From NCBI RefSeq assembly GCF_015689335.1, contig NZ_CP065053.1:1612001-1676000 (forward strand): a stretch of DNA of 64,000 bases, given 5' to 3'. The stretch comes from Massilia antarctica. GTDB lineage: Bacteria; Pseudomonadota; Gammaproteobacteria; Burkholderiales; Burkholderiaceae_D. The translations under genes were made by a program, and so were the position numbers. Positions 18,714-29,444 of this stretch are shown here, in pieces; within the stretch, counting starts at the first letter, position 1; each line of letters opens with the position of its first letter. The notes below the pieces were generated by a model that was given only the letters and a program-made list of their open reading frames with translations, was not told the origin of the DNA and searched no databases.

Positions 18714-19520
18714 ATGAGCCTCAATGATCCCATCGTACCCGTGGTGACCGAACCGGCGCCGGGCGCCGAACCGGTGTTGGTGGCCGAACCGCAGCCGTCG
18801 CTGGCGGCCGAAGGCCTGCCATCGCGCTTTTGCTGTTTTGTCACCGGCACCGACACCGAAATCGGCAAGACCCTGGTGTCGGCCGCGATCCTCCACGCAC
18901 TGGTGGCCGGTGGCGTGCGCGCCTGCGGCATGAAGCCGGTGGCCGCCGGCGCCGCCATGCGCGACGGCGAACTGCATAACGACGACGCCGACATGCTGGT
19001 CGCCGAAAGCAGCGTGCACCTGCCGGTCAACATCACCACTCCCTACATGCTGCGCGAAGCCTGCGCACCGCACATCGCCGCCCGGCTCGAAGGCGTGACC
19101 ATCGAACCGGTGCCGATCATCGCCGCCTATGCCGAAATCGCGGCCGCCTCGGATGCCGTGGTGGTCGAGGGCGTGGGCGGTTTCCGGGTGCCGTTCTCGG
19201 ACCATTTCGACAGCGCCCAGCTGGCCGAACAACTCAACCTGCCGGTGATCCTGGTGGTGGGTCTGCGCCTTGGCTGCATCAGCCACGCGCTGCTGACGGC
19301 CGAAGCGATTATCGCGCGCGGCCTGGTGCTGGCCGGCTGGGTGGTCAACGAAATCGATCCGGACATGCGCTTCGCCGACGACAATGTCGAAGCGCTGGCC
19401 GAGCGCATCCCGGCGCGCCTCTTGGGGCGCATCCCGTACCTGGACCAGCCGACTCCTGCCGAAGCGGCCAAATTTATTGATCTCGCGGGGCTGCCTGGCT
19501 GGCCGTCCGCGCGCGACTGA
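18714..19520 (+). CDS. bioD: ATP-dependent dethiobiotin synthetase
   Basis: P-loop ligase of 268 residues. The Walker-type motif [17 protein letters not shown] begins near residue 42, after an unusual Pro/Ala/Glu-rich N-terminal extension of about 35 residues not found in typical BioD (about 225 residues). [24 protein letters not shown] and [12 protein letters not shown] follow as usual. The extension starts at the ATG right behind the bioF stop. A later start is not evident, so the extension may be translated. Confidence 0.93.
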   Translation: MSLNDPIVPVVTEPAPGAEPVLVAEPQPSLAAEGLPSRFCCFVTGTDTEIGKTLVSAAILHALVAGGVRACGMKPVAAGAAMRDGELHNDDADMLVAESSVHLPVNITTPYMLREACAPHIAARLEGVTIEPVPIIAAYAEIAAASDAVVVEGVGGFRVPFSDHFDSAQLAEQLNLPVILVVGLRLGCISHALLTAEAIIARGLVLAGWVVNEIDPDMRFADDNVEALAERIPARLLGRIPYLDQPTPAEAAKFIDLAGLPGWPSARD

Positions 19521-19536
19521 ACCTGAAGGAACCACG

Positions 19537-20571
19537 ATGTCCCAAACCCAAGCTGTCTCTTTCCACCCGCCTGCGGCCGCGATCACCCTGCCGGAAGCGG
19601 CCACCTGGCCGCTGGCGGACGTGCTGGCCCTCTTCGAGCTGCCGTTCAATGACCTGATGTTCCAGGCCCAGACGGTGCACCGCAAGCAGTTCCCGGCCGG
19701 CGACGTCGAACTGGCCACCTTGTTGTCGATCAAGACCGGCGGCTGCGAGGAAGACTGCAGCTACTGCCCGCAGGCGGCGCGCTACGACACCGGCGTCGAA
19801 GCCAAGAAGATCCTCGGCATCGAGACGGTGCTCGACGCGGCGCGCCAGGCCAAGGCCAACGGCGCCACCCGTTTCTGCATGGGTGCCGCCTGGCGCAGCC
19901 CGAAAGAGCGCGACATGGAAAAGGTCGAAGAGATGGTGCGTGAAGTCAAGGCACTGGGCCTGGAAACCTGCGCCACCCTCGGCATGCTCGAAGAAGGCCA
20001 GGCCGACCGCCTGAAAGAAGCGGGCCTGGACTACTACAACCACAACCTGGACACGGCGCCTGAGTTCTACAGCAACGTGATCTCGACCCGAGAATACCAG
20101 GACCGCCTGGACACCCTGGGCCGCGTGCGTAGCGCCGGCCTGAAGGTCTGCTGCGGCGGCATCGTCGGCATGGGCGAATCGCGCCTGCAGCGCGCTGGTT
20201 TGATCGCGCAATTGGCGAACCTGAATCCCTATCCGGAATCGGTGCCGGTCAACCACCTGGTGCAGGTCGAAGGCACGCCGCTGCACGGCCTGGACCCGCT
20301 CGACCCGTTCGAATTCGTGCGCACCATCGCCGTGGCCCGCATCACCATGCCGCAGGCGCGCGTGCGCTTGTCGGCGGGCCGCCGCCAGATGGGCGAAGCG
20401 GTACAGGCGATGTGCTTCCTGGCCGGCGCCAATTCGATTTTCTACGGCGACAAGCTGCTCACCACCGATAACCCGGAAGCCGAAGACGACCGCGTGCTGC
20501 TGGCCAAACTGGGCCTGGTGACGCGCGCTTCGACCCTGGAATCGGCGCCCAAGGCCAGCTGCGGCGGCTGA
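19537..20571 (+). CDS. bioB: Biotin synthase (radical SAM)
   Basis: Enzyme of 344 residues that inserts sulfur into dethiobiotin. The radical-SAM cluster motif [16 protein letters not shown] holds Cys70, Cys74 and Cys77. [20 protein letters not shown] and [11 protein letters not shown] supply further conserved ligand regions. An AAGGAACC site precedes the ATG. It is the last bio gene, 35 bp before liuD. Confidence 0.96.
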   Translation: MSQTQAVSFHPPAAAITLPEAATWPLADVLALFELPFNDLMFQAQTVHRKQFPAGDVELATLLSIKTGGCEEDCSYCPQAARYDTGVEAKKILGIETVLDAARQAKANGATRFCMGAAWRSPKERDMEKVEEMVREVKALGLETCATLGMLEEGQADRLKEAGLDYYNHNLDTAPEFYSNVISTREYQDRLDTLGRVRSAGLKVCCGGIVGMGESRLQRAGLIAQLANLNPYPESVPVNHLVQVEGTPLHGLDPLDPFEFVRTIAVARITMPQARVRLSAGRRQMGEAVQAMCFLAGANSIFYGDKLLTTDNPEAEDDRVLLAKLGLVTRASTLESAPKASCGG

Positions 20572-20606
20572 TCCACCTTTAGAACAACATCGATCGAGAC
20601 CCACGC

Positions 20607-22649
<2,043 letters not shown>

Positions 22650-22677
22650 AAACCAGAAAAACATAGTGGAGACAAGC

Positions 22678-23607
22678 ATGCGCATTCTTCTACATCGGGC
22701 CGACGGCGTCACCGAGCCGTGGGTTCGCGATTTCGCCAGCGTGCTGCCGCAGGCCGAGGTAGTGCTCTGGCAGGAAGGCGTGCCGTTTGCGCCTTGCGAT
22801 TACGCCGTCATGTGGTCGCCCCCGGCCGGGCTGCTCAAGCAGCTCGACGGCGTCAAGGCGATCTTCGTGACCGGCGCCGGCGTGGATGCCCTTCTCAAGT
22901 TCGGCGATTCGCTGCCGCCCGTGCCCATCATCCGCCTGGGCGATGCCGGCATGGCGATCCAGATGGCCGAATACGTGGCGCACGCGGTACTGCGCTACTT
23001 CCGCCGTTTCGATGAATACGAACGCCAGGCGCGGCGCGGCGTCTGGAACCCGCTGCCGCAGTTCGACAAGGCGCAGTTCACGGTCGGCGTGATGGGCATG
23101 GGGATGCTCGGGCGGCGCGTGCTCGATGCGCTTGCGCACTTCGGTTTTCCGCTGCGCGGCTGGAGCCGCACCCAGAAGGAGATCGAGGGCGTCACCTGCT
23201 TTGCGGGCGAGGACGGCCTTGATGAATTCTTGCGCGGCACGCGGGTGCTGGTGTGCATGCTGCCGCTCACGCCCGACACCACCAACCTGCTGGCGCGCGC
23301 CAACCTGTCCAAGCTGCCCGAAGGGGCGTATGTGGTCAACGTGGCGCGCGGCGCGCATGTGGCCGAGCCGGATTTGCTGACCCTGATCCGCGCAGGCCAC
23401 ATCGCCGGCGCCACGCTCGACGTGTTCCGCAACGAGCCGCTGCCCGGACCGCACCCGTTCTGGGAGGAGCCGCGCATCACCATCACGCCGCATATGTCGG
23501 CGATGACCTTGCCCGGCGAGAGCGTGGCTCAGATCGCCGGCAAGATCGGCGCGCTCGAACGCGGCGAGCCGGTGGCCGACGTGGTCGACCGCGCACGCGG
23601 GTATTGA
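22678..23607 (+). CDS. D-isomer-specific 2-hydroxyacid dehydrogenase, GhrA-like (glyoxylate/hydroxypyruvate reductase A)
   Basis: Protein of 309 residues with a Rossmann core (TVGVMGMGMLGRRVLDALAHFGF) and the catalytic Arg in VNVARGAHVAEPDLL. Catalytic Glu/His regions are NEPLPGPHPFWEEPRITITPHMSAMT, close to E. coli GhrA. It should reduce glyoxylate or hydroxypyruvate with NAD(P)H. The ATG at 22678 has GGAG 6 nt upstream and is preferred over the GTG at 22666. Its place inside a leucine-catabolic operon has no obvious pathway link. Confidence 0.88.
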   Translation: MRILLHRADGVTEPWVRDFASVLPQAEVVLWQEGVPFAPCDYAVMWSPPAGLLKQLDGVKAIFVTGAGVDALLKFGDSLPPVPIIRLGDAGMAIQMAEYVAHAVLRYFRRFDEYERQARRGVWNPLPQFDKAQFTVGVMGMGMLGRRVLDALAHFGFPLRGWSRTQKEIEGVTCFAGEDGLDEFLRGTRVLVCMLPLTPDTTNLLARANLSKLPEGAYVVNVARGAHVAEPDLLTLIRAGHIAGATLDVFRNEPLPGPHPFWEEPRITITPHMSAMTLPGESVAQIAGKIGALERGEPVADVVDRARGY

Positions 23608-23642
23608 CGCGCGTGTATTCACATTTCGAACAAGGAACCGCC

Positions 23643-24554
23643 ATGAGCACCCTGCCGCAGAAAGTCAAGATCGTTGAAGTCGGGCCGCGCGACGGCCTGC
23701 AAAACGAGAAGGAGTCGGTCAGCGCCGCCGTCAAGATCGAGCTGGTCGACCGCCTCTCGCGCGCCGGCTTCGCCAACATCGAGGCGGCGTCGTTCGTGTC
23801 GCCCAAGTGGGTGCCGCAGATGGCGACCAGCGCCGAGGTGATGGCCGGGATCACCCGCCGCGCAGGCACCATGTATTCGGCGCTCACGCCCAACATGCAG
23901 GGCTTCGATGCGGCGCTGGCAGCAAAGGCCGATGAAGTGGTGATCTTCGGGTCGGCCTCGGAAGCGTTCTCGCAAAAGAACATCAACTGCTCAATTGCCG
24001 AATCGATTGCGCGTTTCGAGAGCGTGGCCAAGGCAGCCAAGGATCACGGCCTGCGCCTGCGCGGCAGCATCAGCTGCGCGTTCGGCTGCCCGTATCAGGG
24101 CGAGGTCTCGCTCGATGCCGTGGCCGACGTGGTGGGCCGCATGCGCGAGCTGGGATGCGACGAGATCGACATCGCCGACACCATCGGCGTGGCGACCGCG
24201 CGCAAGACGCAGGCGGTGATGCTGCGCGCGGCGCGGGAGTTTCATCTGGACCGGATCTCCGGCCATTTCCACGACACCTACGGGCAGGCGCTGGCCAATA
24301 TCTACGCCAGCCTGGAAGTGGGCGTATCGATTTTCCACTCGTCGGTGTCGGGCTTGGGTGGCTGCCCGTATGCCAAGGGCGCGACCGGCAACGTCGCCAC
24401 CGAGGACGTGCTGTACCTGATGCAGGGCCTTGGCATCGAGACCGGGATCGATCTCGATATGGTGGTCGATGCGGGGCAGTTCATTGCGCAGCACCTGGGC
24501 CGCAAGGGTTCCAGCCGCGCGGGCAATGCGCTTGCGGCCAAGCGCGCAGGCTGA
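23643..24554 (+). CDS. liuE: Hydroxymethylglutaryl-CoA lyase
   Basis: TIM-barrel lyase of 303 residues. It starts with KIVEVGPRDGLQNEKESV and contains GSISCAFGCPYQGEV, HFHDTYGQALANI and the signature SVSGLGGCPYAKGATGNVATEDVLY with the catalytic Cys. It splits HMG-CoA into acetyl-CoA and acetoacetate, the last step of leucine breakdown. It closes the operon; a hairpin lies 38 bp after the stop. Confidence 0.95.
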   Translation: MSTLPQKVKIVEVGPRDGLQNEKESVSAAVKIELVDRLSRAGFANIEAASFVSPKWVPQMATSAEVMAGITRRAGTMYSALTPNMQGFDAALAAKADEVVIFGSASEAFSQKNINCSIAESIARFESVAKAAKDHGLRLRGSISCAFGCPYQGEVSLDAVADVVGRMRELGCDEIDIADTIGVATARKTQAVMLRAAREFHLDRISGHFHDTYGQALANIYASLEVGVSIFHSSVSGLGGCPYAKGATGNVATEDVLYLMQGLGIETGIDLDMVVDAGQFIAQHLGRKGSSRAGNALAAKRAG

Positions 24555-24591
24555 ATCACACCCATCAGCTTAAAACCGCGTTTGTTTGCGG

Positions 24592-24609
24592 ATCGAAGGT
24601 AGCTTCGAT
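24592..24609. terminator. Hairpin downstream of liuE
   Basis: ATCGAAG and CTTCGAT form a perfect 7-bp stem with a 4-nt loop, 38 bp after the liuE stop. It lacks a clear T-tract but is well placed to end the liu-bio transcript. Confidence 0.45.
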
Positions 24610-24640
24610 TGCCGTGGGGGCGCCTGGCCCTGCGCTGGAG

Positions 24641-24713
24641 GTCATTTCCGCCAGTGGCGGAAAGTCATTTCTGCCAGTGGCGGAAAGTCATTTCTGCCAG
24701 TGGCAGGAATGAC
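24641..24713. repeat. Three tandem 23-bp REP-like palindromes
   Basis: Units at 24641-24663, 24664-24686 and 24687-24713 each read GTCATTTC(C/T)GCCAG, then TGGCGGAAA. The last ends in GGAATGAC. In the first unit TTTCCGCCA and TGGCGGAAA are perfect inverted arms around one base. The repeats abut without spacers. They share the GTCNTTYCYGC head with the elements at 1619 and 35461. Confidence 0.8.
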
Positions 24714-24938
24714 AGTCTTGAGGGTACGGGAATCAAGACTAAGACCGGCCGTGGGGGAAGTATGCGACACTGCTGCTCGATGCGAGCGACGATGCAAACA
24801 CCTTGCCACAACGGACAGTAGGCCACATTGGCCAATCGGTCGACTACTGGGAAGGGGAATGATGTTACGAGACGAAACTGCGAGAAGAAGATATGACAGG
24901 CCGACGAGGTCTTTTTCGTCAGCCTGCATAAGAAATAC

Positions 24939-25015
24939 TGGTCGGAGTACAAGGATTCGAACCTTGGACCCCCTGGTCCCAAACCAGGTGCGCTACCGGA
25001 CTGCGCCACACTCCG
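24939..25015 (-). tRNA. tRNA-Pro (anticodon TGG)
   Basis: A complete 77-nt cloverleaf lies on the minus strand. The acceptor strand begins CGGAGTG and pairs with TACTCCG. The D-arm has GCGCAGTCCGGTAGCGC. The anticodon arm is CCTGG-TTTGGGA-CCAGG with anticodon TGG. The T-arm GGTTCGAATCC is standard, and discriminator A and an encoded CCA follow. Confidence 0.96.
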
Positions 25016-25091
25016 AGGACCAGAATAATAACGGACGGAACTAACCTGGTCAAGGGACAGCATGATTTTTTGGCGATTTTCGACAAAATAG

Positions 25092-25757
25092 ATGAATTTT
25101 TACGCACTTACACACGGTCAAACCGATAAGGACCGCATGTTGTTCCGGGTCGGCGCCGGCATCGCGCTGTCGATCGTGGCGCATGGATTGCTGCTGTTCG
25201 CATACCGGCAGGGGGCGATGCCGCCCTGGCGCAACGAAGCCGAGGCGCCACGCGAGGCGCCACGCGAGGCGCTGGTGGTGAGACTGCGCGCGCCGGAACC
25301 CAAGCCGCAGGCATTGCCCGTGCCCGAGGCTCCGCCTGTGCCGAAGGCCGAGCCGAAGCCGCAACGAAAGCCGGCGACGGCCGCCGTGGAGCACGTTGAG
25401 CGCAAGGCAAGCCCGGCGACCGCACGGACCGCCGCGCCCGATGTGATCGCGCTACCCGACGACAAGGCCAATGAGCCGGCCGCGCCCGGGGCGTTCACGG
25501 TGGCGCCGCCGGGAGCGCCACGCTTCGATCCCGACGCGGCCCGCAAGTTCGCGCGCGAGATCGCCACCCAACCGGACCCGGCGCGCGCCGGGATGGCCGT
25601 GGCGCAGATTCCGCCCAAGCCGTACGCCACCGAAACCAAGGCGGCACGCCTGATCGCGGGGGCCAAACGCAGCAACTGCAAGGATGGGATTCCGGGCGGC
25701 TTGCTGGCGCCACTCGTTCTGCTGCTCGACAAAAAGGATAGTGGGTGCAAGTGGTAG
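25092..25757 (+). CDS. TonB-like membrane-anchored Pro-rich protein of unknown function
   Basis: Protein of 221 residues with one transmembrane segment near residues 17-37 (FRVGAGIALSIVAHGLLLFAY), which resembles TonB/energy-transducer anchors. A long Pro/Ala/Lys/Glu-rich periplasmic linker follows. The C-terminal part ends NCKDGIPGGLLAPLVLLLDK, then KDSGCKW, with two cysteines that could form a disulfide. A TonB C-terminal domain is not evident. No neighbour shares a clear function. MLFRVG at 25137 is an alternative start. Confidence 0.6.
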   Translation: MNFYALTHGQTDKDRMLFRVGAGIALSIVAHGLLLFAYRQGAMPPWRNEAEAPREAPREALVVRLRAPEPKPQALPVPEAPPVPKAEPKPQRKPATAAVEHVERKASPATARTAAPDVIALPDDKANEPAAPGAFTVAPPGAPRFDPDAARKFAREIATQPDPARAGMAVAQIPPKPYATETKAARLIAGAKRSNCKDGIPGGLLAPLVLLLDKKDSGCKW

Positions 25758-25873
25758 TGATCGGCGGGGCCGGCATTCCCACCGGCCACCGTGCCGCAGA
25801 CCGGCCCGGATGACACCGGACCCGCAGCAACGTCAGGCGCGGGCCCGCTCAGCGCAAGCCCGGCCGTCATTGC

Positions 25874-26878
25874 TTATTTGAGGCGCAGCTTCAATTCCTG
25901 CGCCGCCTGGTCGAGCGCGCTGCGCGTGGTTGGCAAGGTGGACAGTGCATTGAGCAGCCCGAAATCGTGGATCATGCCGTTGTAGCGCACGCTCTTGACC
26001 TCCACCCCGGCCGCATCGAGCTTGCGGGCATAGGCTTCGCCTTCGTCGCGCAGCACGTCGAATTCAGCGGTCTGGATCAAGGTCGGGGGCAGCCCTTGCA
26101 GCTGGCTCAGGCTCGCTTGCAGGGGCGAAGCGTAAATCTCCTTGCGGGCGCCGGCATCCGTGGTGTAGTGGTCCCAGAACCAGACCATCAGATCGCGCGT
26201 CAGGAAATGGCCGTCGGCGAACTGCTTGTACGACGGCGTATCGAAGTTCGCATCGGTGACGGGCCACATCAGCACCTGGGCGCGCAGCTTGGGTGCGCCC
26301 TGATCCTTGGCCATCAGGCTGACCACGGCCGCCATGTTGCCACCCACGCTGTTACCGGCCACGGCCAGGCGCTTGCCGTCGATGCCGATCACATCGCCGT
26401 GCTCGGCCACCCAGCGGGTCGCCGCGTAGGCTTGCTTGACCGCCACCCCGTAGCCCGCCTCGGGCGACGGCGTGTAGTTGACGAACACCGCGGCCGCACC
26501 GGAACCGGCGACCAGGTCGCGCACCAGGCGTTCGTGGGTCGGATAGTCGCCCAGCACCCAGCCGCCGCCATGGAAGAACATGAAGGCCGCGATCTTGCCC
26601 TTGGTCCCTGCCGGCCGCACGATGGTCAGCCGGAGCGGCTTGCCGTCGAGGATGACGGTTTTTTCGCTGACATCGGCCGGCGCCAGCGCCACCTTGCTGC
26701 CCGCCTGCGCTCCGACCAGCACGGCGCGCGCTTGCTCGGGCGTCATCTGGTTCAGCGGCTTGCCGCCGTCGATCGCTTTCAAAAATTGCGCGGTGTTGCG
26801 TTCGACCCCGGGCAGGCTGGCCGCGTGAACGGTCGACAGCGAGGCGGCAAGCAGGGTCAGGGCGAGGGTGGCTTTCAT
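25874..26878 (-). CDS. Exported alpha/beta-hydrolase, hormone-sensitive-lipase (esterase) family
   Basis: Esterase of 334 residues with a cleavable signal peptide (MKATLALTLLAASLSTVHAA). It has the HSL oxyanion motif FFHGGGWVLGD and the nucleophile elbow AGNSVGGN. A catalytic Asp lies in the AEFDVLRDEG segment and the His in GMIHDFGLL. The family hydrolyses short-chain esters. Its leader contains a site like the two found before the other hydrolase and the MarR-type regulator, so common control is likely. Confidence 0.85.
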   Translation of the reverse strand: MKATLALTLLAASLSTVHAASLPGVERNTAQFLKAIDGGKPLNQMTPEQARAVLVGAQAGSKVALAPADVSEKTVILDGKPLRLTIVRPAGTKGKIAAFMFFHGGGWVLGDYPTHERLVRDLVAGSGAAAVFVNYTPSPEAGYGVAVKQAYAATRWVAEHGDVIGIDGKRLAVAGNSVGGNMAAVVSLMAKDQGAPKLRAQVLMWPVTDANFDTPSYKQFADGHFLTRDLMVWFWDHYTTDAGARKEIYASPLQASLSQLQGLPPTLIQTAEFDVLRDEGEAYARKLDAAGVEVKSVRYNGMIHDFGLLNALSTLPTTRSALDQAAQELKLRLK

Positions 26879-26901
26879 GGTATTCCTTTTAATTGATGGC
26901 T

Positions 26902-26921
26902 ATTAAGTAGCTTGCTATATA
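26902..26921. promoter_or_regulatory. Putative MarR-type operator before the esterase gene
   Basis: Read on the minus strand the site is TATATAGCAAGCTAC, close to TATATAGCGCACTAC at 27777 and AAATAGCGCACTAC at 28325. It lies 24 bp upstream of the esterase start. Confidence 0.5.
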
Positions 26922-26941
26922 TTGAATCGGCTTATTTGGCC

Positions 26942-27739
26942 TTAGTTGCCCTTTGCGGCGTCTTCGATCAGGCGGACGACGGCGGCCGGGTTCGAGGTCA
27001 TCACGACGTGCGACGCATTCTTGATCTCGACGGTTTTGCGCGATTTGGCGCGTTCGGCCATGAAGCCCAGGGCGGCGGCCGGGATGTTCTTGTCGCCGCT
27101 GCCGTAGATGAAGTACGACGGCACGTTTTTCCAGGCCGGCGCACCGGATGCTTCGGTCAGCGCGGCTTCGGCGATCGGGCGCTGGCTGATCGCCATCAGC
27201 TGGGCCTGGGCTTGCGGCACATCGGCGGCGAACTGCTGATGAAACTTGTCTTGCTGGATGTAGAAGTCCTTGCCGCCGCTGGCGAGGGCGACCGGCTCGG
27301 CCAGCGCCTGGCCCAGGGTGCCGCCGGGGAAGCGGCCGGACAGTTCGAGCGCGGTCTCACCCTCGTCCGGGGCGAAGGCGGCCACGTAGACCAGGCTCTT
27401 GACGTTCGGGTTGCCGTTGGCGGCAGTCGAAATAACCGCGCCGCCGTAGGAGTGACCGACCAGCACCACCGGACCCTTGACGCTCTTGACGATGTCCGAC
27501 ACCACGGCGGCGTCACCCTTGACGCTGCGCAGCGGGTTGGCCGCGCCGATCACCGTGTAGCCGTCGGTGCGCAGCCTGGCGGCCACGCCGTTCCAGCTGC
27601 CGGCGTCGGCAAAGGCGCCGTGCACCAGGATGACGGTCGGCTTGACGGCGGCGAGCGGGGCCGATGCAGCCATTGCTGGCGCTGCTGCTGCGGCGGCGCT
27701 GATCGACAGGGCGAGGGCGATGGTGTTGATGGCTTTCAT
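26942..27739 (-). CDS. Exported alpha/beta-hydrolase (EstC-like)
   Basis: Hydrolase of 265 residues with a signal peptide ending AAPAMAAS. It shows VILVHGAFADAGSWNGV, the nucleophile elbow VGHSYGGAVIS, Asp in YGSGDKNIP and the terminal KNASHVVMTSNP with the catalytic His. This subfamily often follows MarR-type regulators, as it does here. The substrate is unknown; small esters or aromatic lactones are possible. Confidence 0.85.
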   Translation of the reverse strand: MKAINTIALALSISAAAAAAPAMAASAPLAAVKPTVILVHGAFADAGSWNGVAARLRTDGYTVIGAANPLRSVKGDAAVVSDIVKSVKGPVVLVGHSYGGAVISTAANGNPNVKSLVYVAAFAPDEGETALELSGRFPGGTLGQALAEPVALASGGKDFYIQQDKFHQQFAADVPQAQAQLMAISQRPIAEAALTEASGAPAWKNVPSYFIYGSGDKNIPAAALGFMAERAKSRKTVEIKNASHVVMTSNPAAVVRLIEDAAKGN

Positions 27740-27776
27740 GGTGCTTCCTTTTAAGGGATTAAAGTTAGTTGGCGAT

Positions 27777-27793
27777 TATATAGCGCACTACAT
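27777..27793. promoter_or_regulatory. Putative MarR-type operator before the second hydrolase gene
   Basis: TATATAGCGCACTACAT contains TAG-CGCA-CTA dyad symmetry. The core TAGCGCACTACAT recurs exactly upstream of the regulator gene at 28328-28340. It lies 38 bp before the hydrolase start, in promoter position. Confidence 0.65.
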
Positions 27794-27856
27794 TTCATAT
27801 CGGCCGGGACAGACGGCGACCGTCCGCCCCGGGTGCGATTTGTTACTGAAGACTGC

Positions 27857-28312
27857 TTACGTATTCTTGCCCAGATTACTGCGCAGTACGTCCAGCTGCT
27901 GCTTCATGCTGACGACCTGGTCCAGCTCACAACCAAGGGCGCACAACAGTTGCGGCGGAAACTTCTTCGCTTCTTCCCGCAGGCGGCTGCCTGTTTCCGT
28001 CAGCGAGATGATGACCTGGCGTTCATCGCTGGCGGCGCGGATGCGGGTCAGCAATTGAGCCTGTTCCATCCGCTTGAGCAGGGGAGTCAGGGTTGCCGAG
28101 TCCAGGAACAGGCGCTCGCCAATTTCCGACACCGTCAACTCATTCTGTTCCCACAGCACCATCAACACCAGGTACTGCGAGTACGTCAGACCGAGCTTGC
28201 GCAACAACTTGCGGTACAGCTTGCTCATCGCCAGGGAAGTCGAGTACAGCGCAAAGCACAACTGGCTATCGAGCTGGGGGACTTCGTCGTTCGGTGTGTG
28301 TTTGTCGTCCAT
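27857..28312 (-). CDS. MarR-family regulator, OhrR-like
   Basis: Winged-helix regulator of 151 residues. [43 protein letters not shown] is characteristic of OhrR, including the Cys near residue 19 used to sense organic peroxides. [24 protein letters not shown] is the recognition helix and [10 protein letters not shown] the wing. It probably represses itself and the two hydrolase genes downstream through the shared TAGCGCACTAC site. The usual ohr gene is not present here. The start at 28312 gives normal family length. Confidence 0.88.
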   Translation of the reverse strand: MDDKHTPNDEVPQLDSQLCFALYSTSLAMSKLYRKLLRKLGLTYSQYLVLMVLWEQNELTVSEIGERLFLDSATLTPLLKRMEQAQLLTRIRAASDERQVIISLTETGSRLREEAKKFPPQLLCALGCELDQVVSMKQQLDVLRSNLGKNT

Positions 28313-28324
28313 GTGAAGCAGTAT

Positions 28325-28340
28325 AAATAGCGCACTACAT
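28325..28340. promoter_or_regulatory. Putative MarR-type autoregulatory operator
   Basis: AAATAGCGCACTACAT lies 13 bp before the regulator start and carries the same 13-bp core as the site at 27781-27793. A further half-site, GCAAGCTATA, follows at 28346-28355. Confidence 0.65.
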
Positions 28341-28520
28341 AATCGCAAGCTATATTTTAATTTTGTTACTTGCCGGCCTTTTGTCCGCTGGCGGGACGCG
28401 CGCTGCTCCGCGCCAGACGCCGGGCATAGTCCCCCGATACGGCTTGCACGGCGGATGGTCCGAAGCAGCGCGCGTTTCGCTTGGACCATGGCGCGGGCGC
28501 AAAAGTGCGATTGATCTGGA

Positions 28521-29432
28521 TCAGTCTTGCCGGCCCTTGATCTCGAGCGCCCGGTCGTACAGGGCATTCTTCTTGCGCCCGGTAATTTGCGCCGTCAGGT
28601 TGGCGGCCTGCTTGACCGAACACTCGGCCAGCAAGATGTTCAGGATGCGCTCGGCCTCGGCATCCTCGGCGTCGCCCTCGGCCTGGGCGCCTTCGAGCAG
28701 CACCACGTACTCGCCCTTTTCGCGGTGCGGATCGGCCCTGGCCCAGGCCAGCGCCTCGGACAAGGGGCAGCGGTGGATTTCTTCGAACAGCTTGGTCAGC
28801 TCGCGCGCGAACACCACCTGGCGGGCCGGCTCGAACACGCCGGCCAGCGCTTCCACGCAGTCCAGGATGCGGTGCGGCGCTTCGTAGAACACCATCGTCG
28901 CGCTCACCGTCAGCAGCTTTTGCAGGGCGGTTTCGCGCTGTTTGGCCTTGGCCGGCAGGAAGCCGATGAAATAGAACTGGTCGTTGACCAGGCCGCTGGC
29001 CGAGAGCGCCGTCACCGCCGCCGAGGCGCCCGGCACCGGCACCACGCGCAAGCCGGCGCTGCGTACGGCGTCGACGATGCGCGCGCCCGGGTCGGACACG
29101 CCGGGCGTGCCGGCGTCCGACACCAGCGCGATGCGCTCGCCGGCCTGCAGGCGCGCGATCAGCTTGTCGGCCACTTCGCGTTCGTTGTGCTGGTGCGCGG
29201 CGATCATCGGACGCGACAGGCCGAAGCGGGTCAGCAGGTTGCCGGTGTTGCGGGTGTCCTCGCAGGCGACCGCGTCGACCAGCGACAGCACGTGCAAGGC
29301 GCGCACGCTGATGTCGGTGACGTTGCCGATCGGAGTAGCCACGATATACAGGGTTGCTGTAGGATAGGACTGATGCGCCGCCTCGCCGATGGCGGGAAGC
29401 TGGGCGATCGAACTGGTCTGGAATTCTGTCAT
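28521..29432 (-). CDS. rsmI: 16S rRNA (cytidine1402-2'-O)-methyltransferase
   Basis: SAM-dependent methylase of 303 residues (tetrapyrrole-methylase fold). Landmarks are [64 protein letters not shown] and FYEAPHRI. It methylates C1402 in the ribosomal P site. It is divergent from lpoA with only 12 bp between start codons, so each promoter must lie within the other gene. This is the same arrangement as in E. coli. Confidence 0.95.
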   Translation of the reverse strand: MTEFQTSSIAQLPAIGEAAHQSYPTATLYIVATPIGNVTDISVRALHVLSLVDAVACEDTRNTGNLLTRFGLSRPMIAAHQHNEREVADKLIARLQAGERIALVSDAGTPGVSDPGARIVDAVRSAGLRVVPVPGASAAVTALSASGLVNDQFYFIGFLPAKAKQRETALQKLLTVSATMVFYEAPHRILDCVEALAGVFEPARQVVFARELTKLFEEIHRCPLSEALAWARADPHREKGEYVVLLEGAQAEGDAEDAEAERILNILLAECSVKQAANLTAQITGRKKNALYDRALEIKGRQD

Positions 29433-29444
29433 GTGGGAGTGGTA

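Larger units (their letters stand above)
24555..24938. other. Non-coding gap with hairpin and REP-like array
   Basis: This 384-bp gap between liuE and tRNA-Pro has no plausible gene. It contains a small hairpin (24592-24609) and the triple palindromic repeat at 24641-24713. The rest (24714-24938) shows nothing recognisable. Confidence 0.6.

Noticed and set aside
16052..19039. 995-codon open frame antisense to bioA/bioF/bioD
   Set aside because: It mirrors the codon pattern of verified bio genes on the other strand. Long antisense frames are common in GC-rich DNA and this one lacks any domain pattern.
24641..24713. Possible CRISPR array
   Set aside because: The 23-bp repeats abut with no spacers and are palindromic; a REP-like array fits better.
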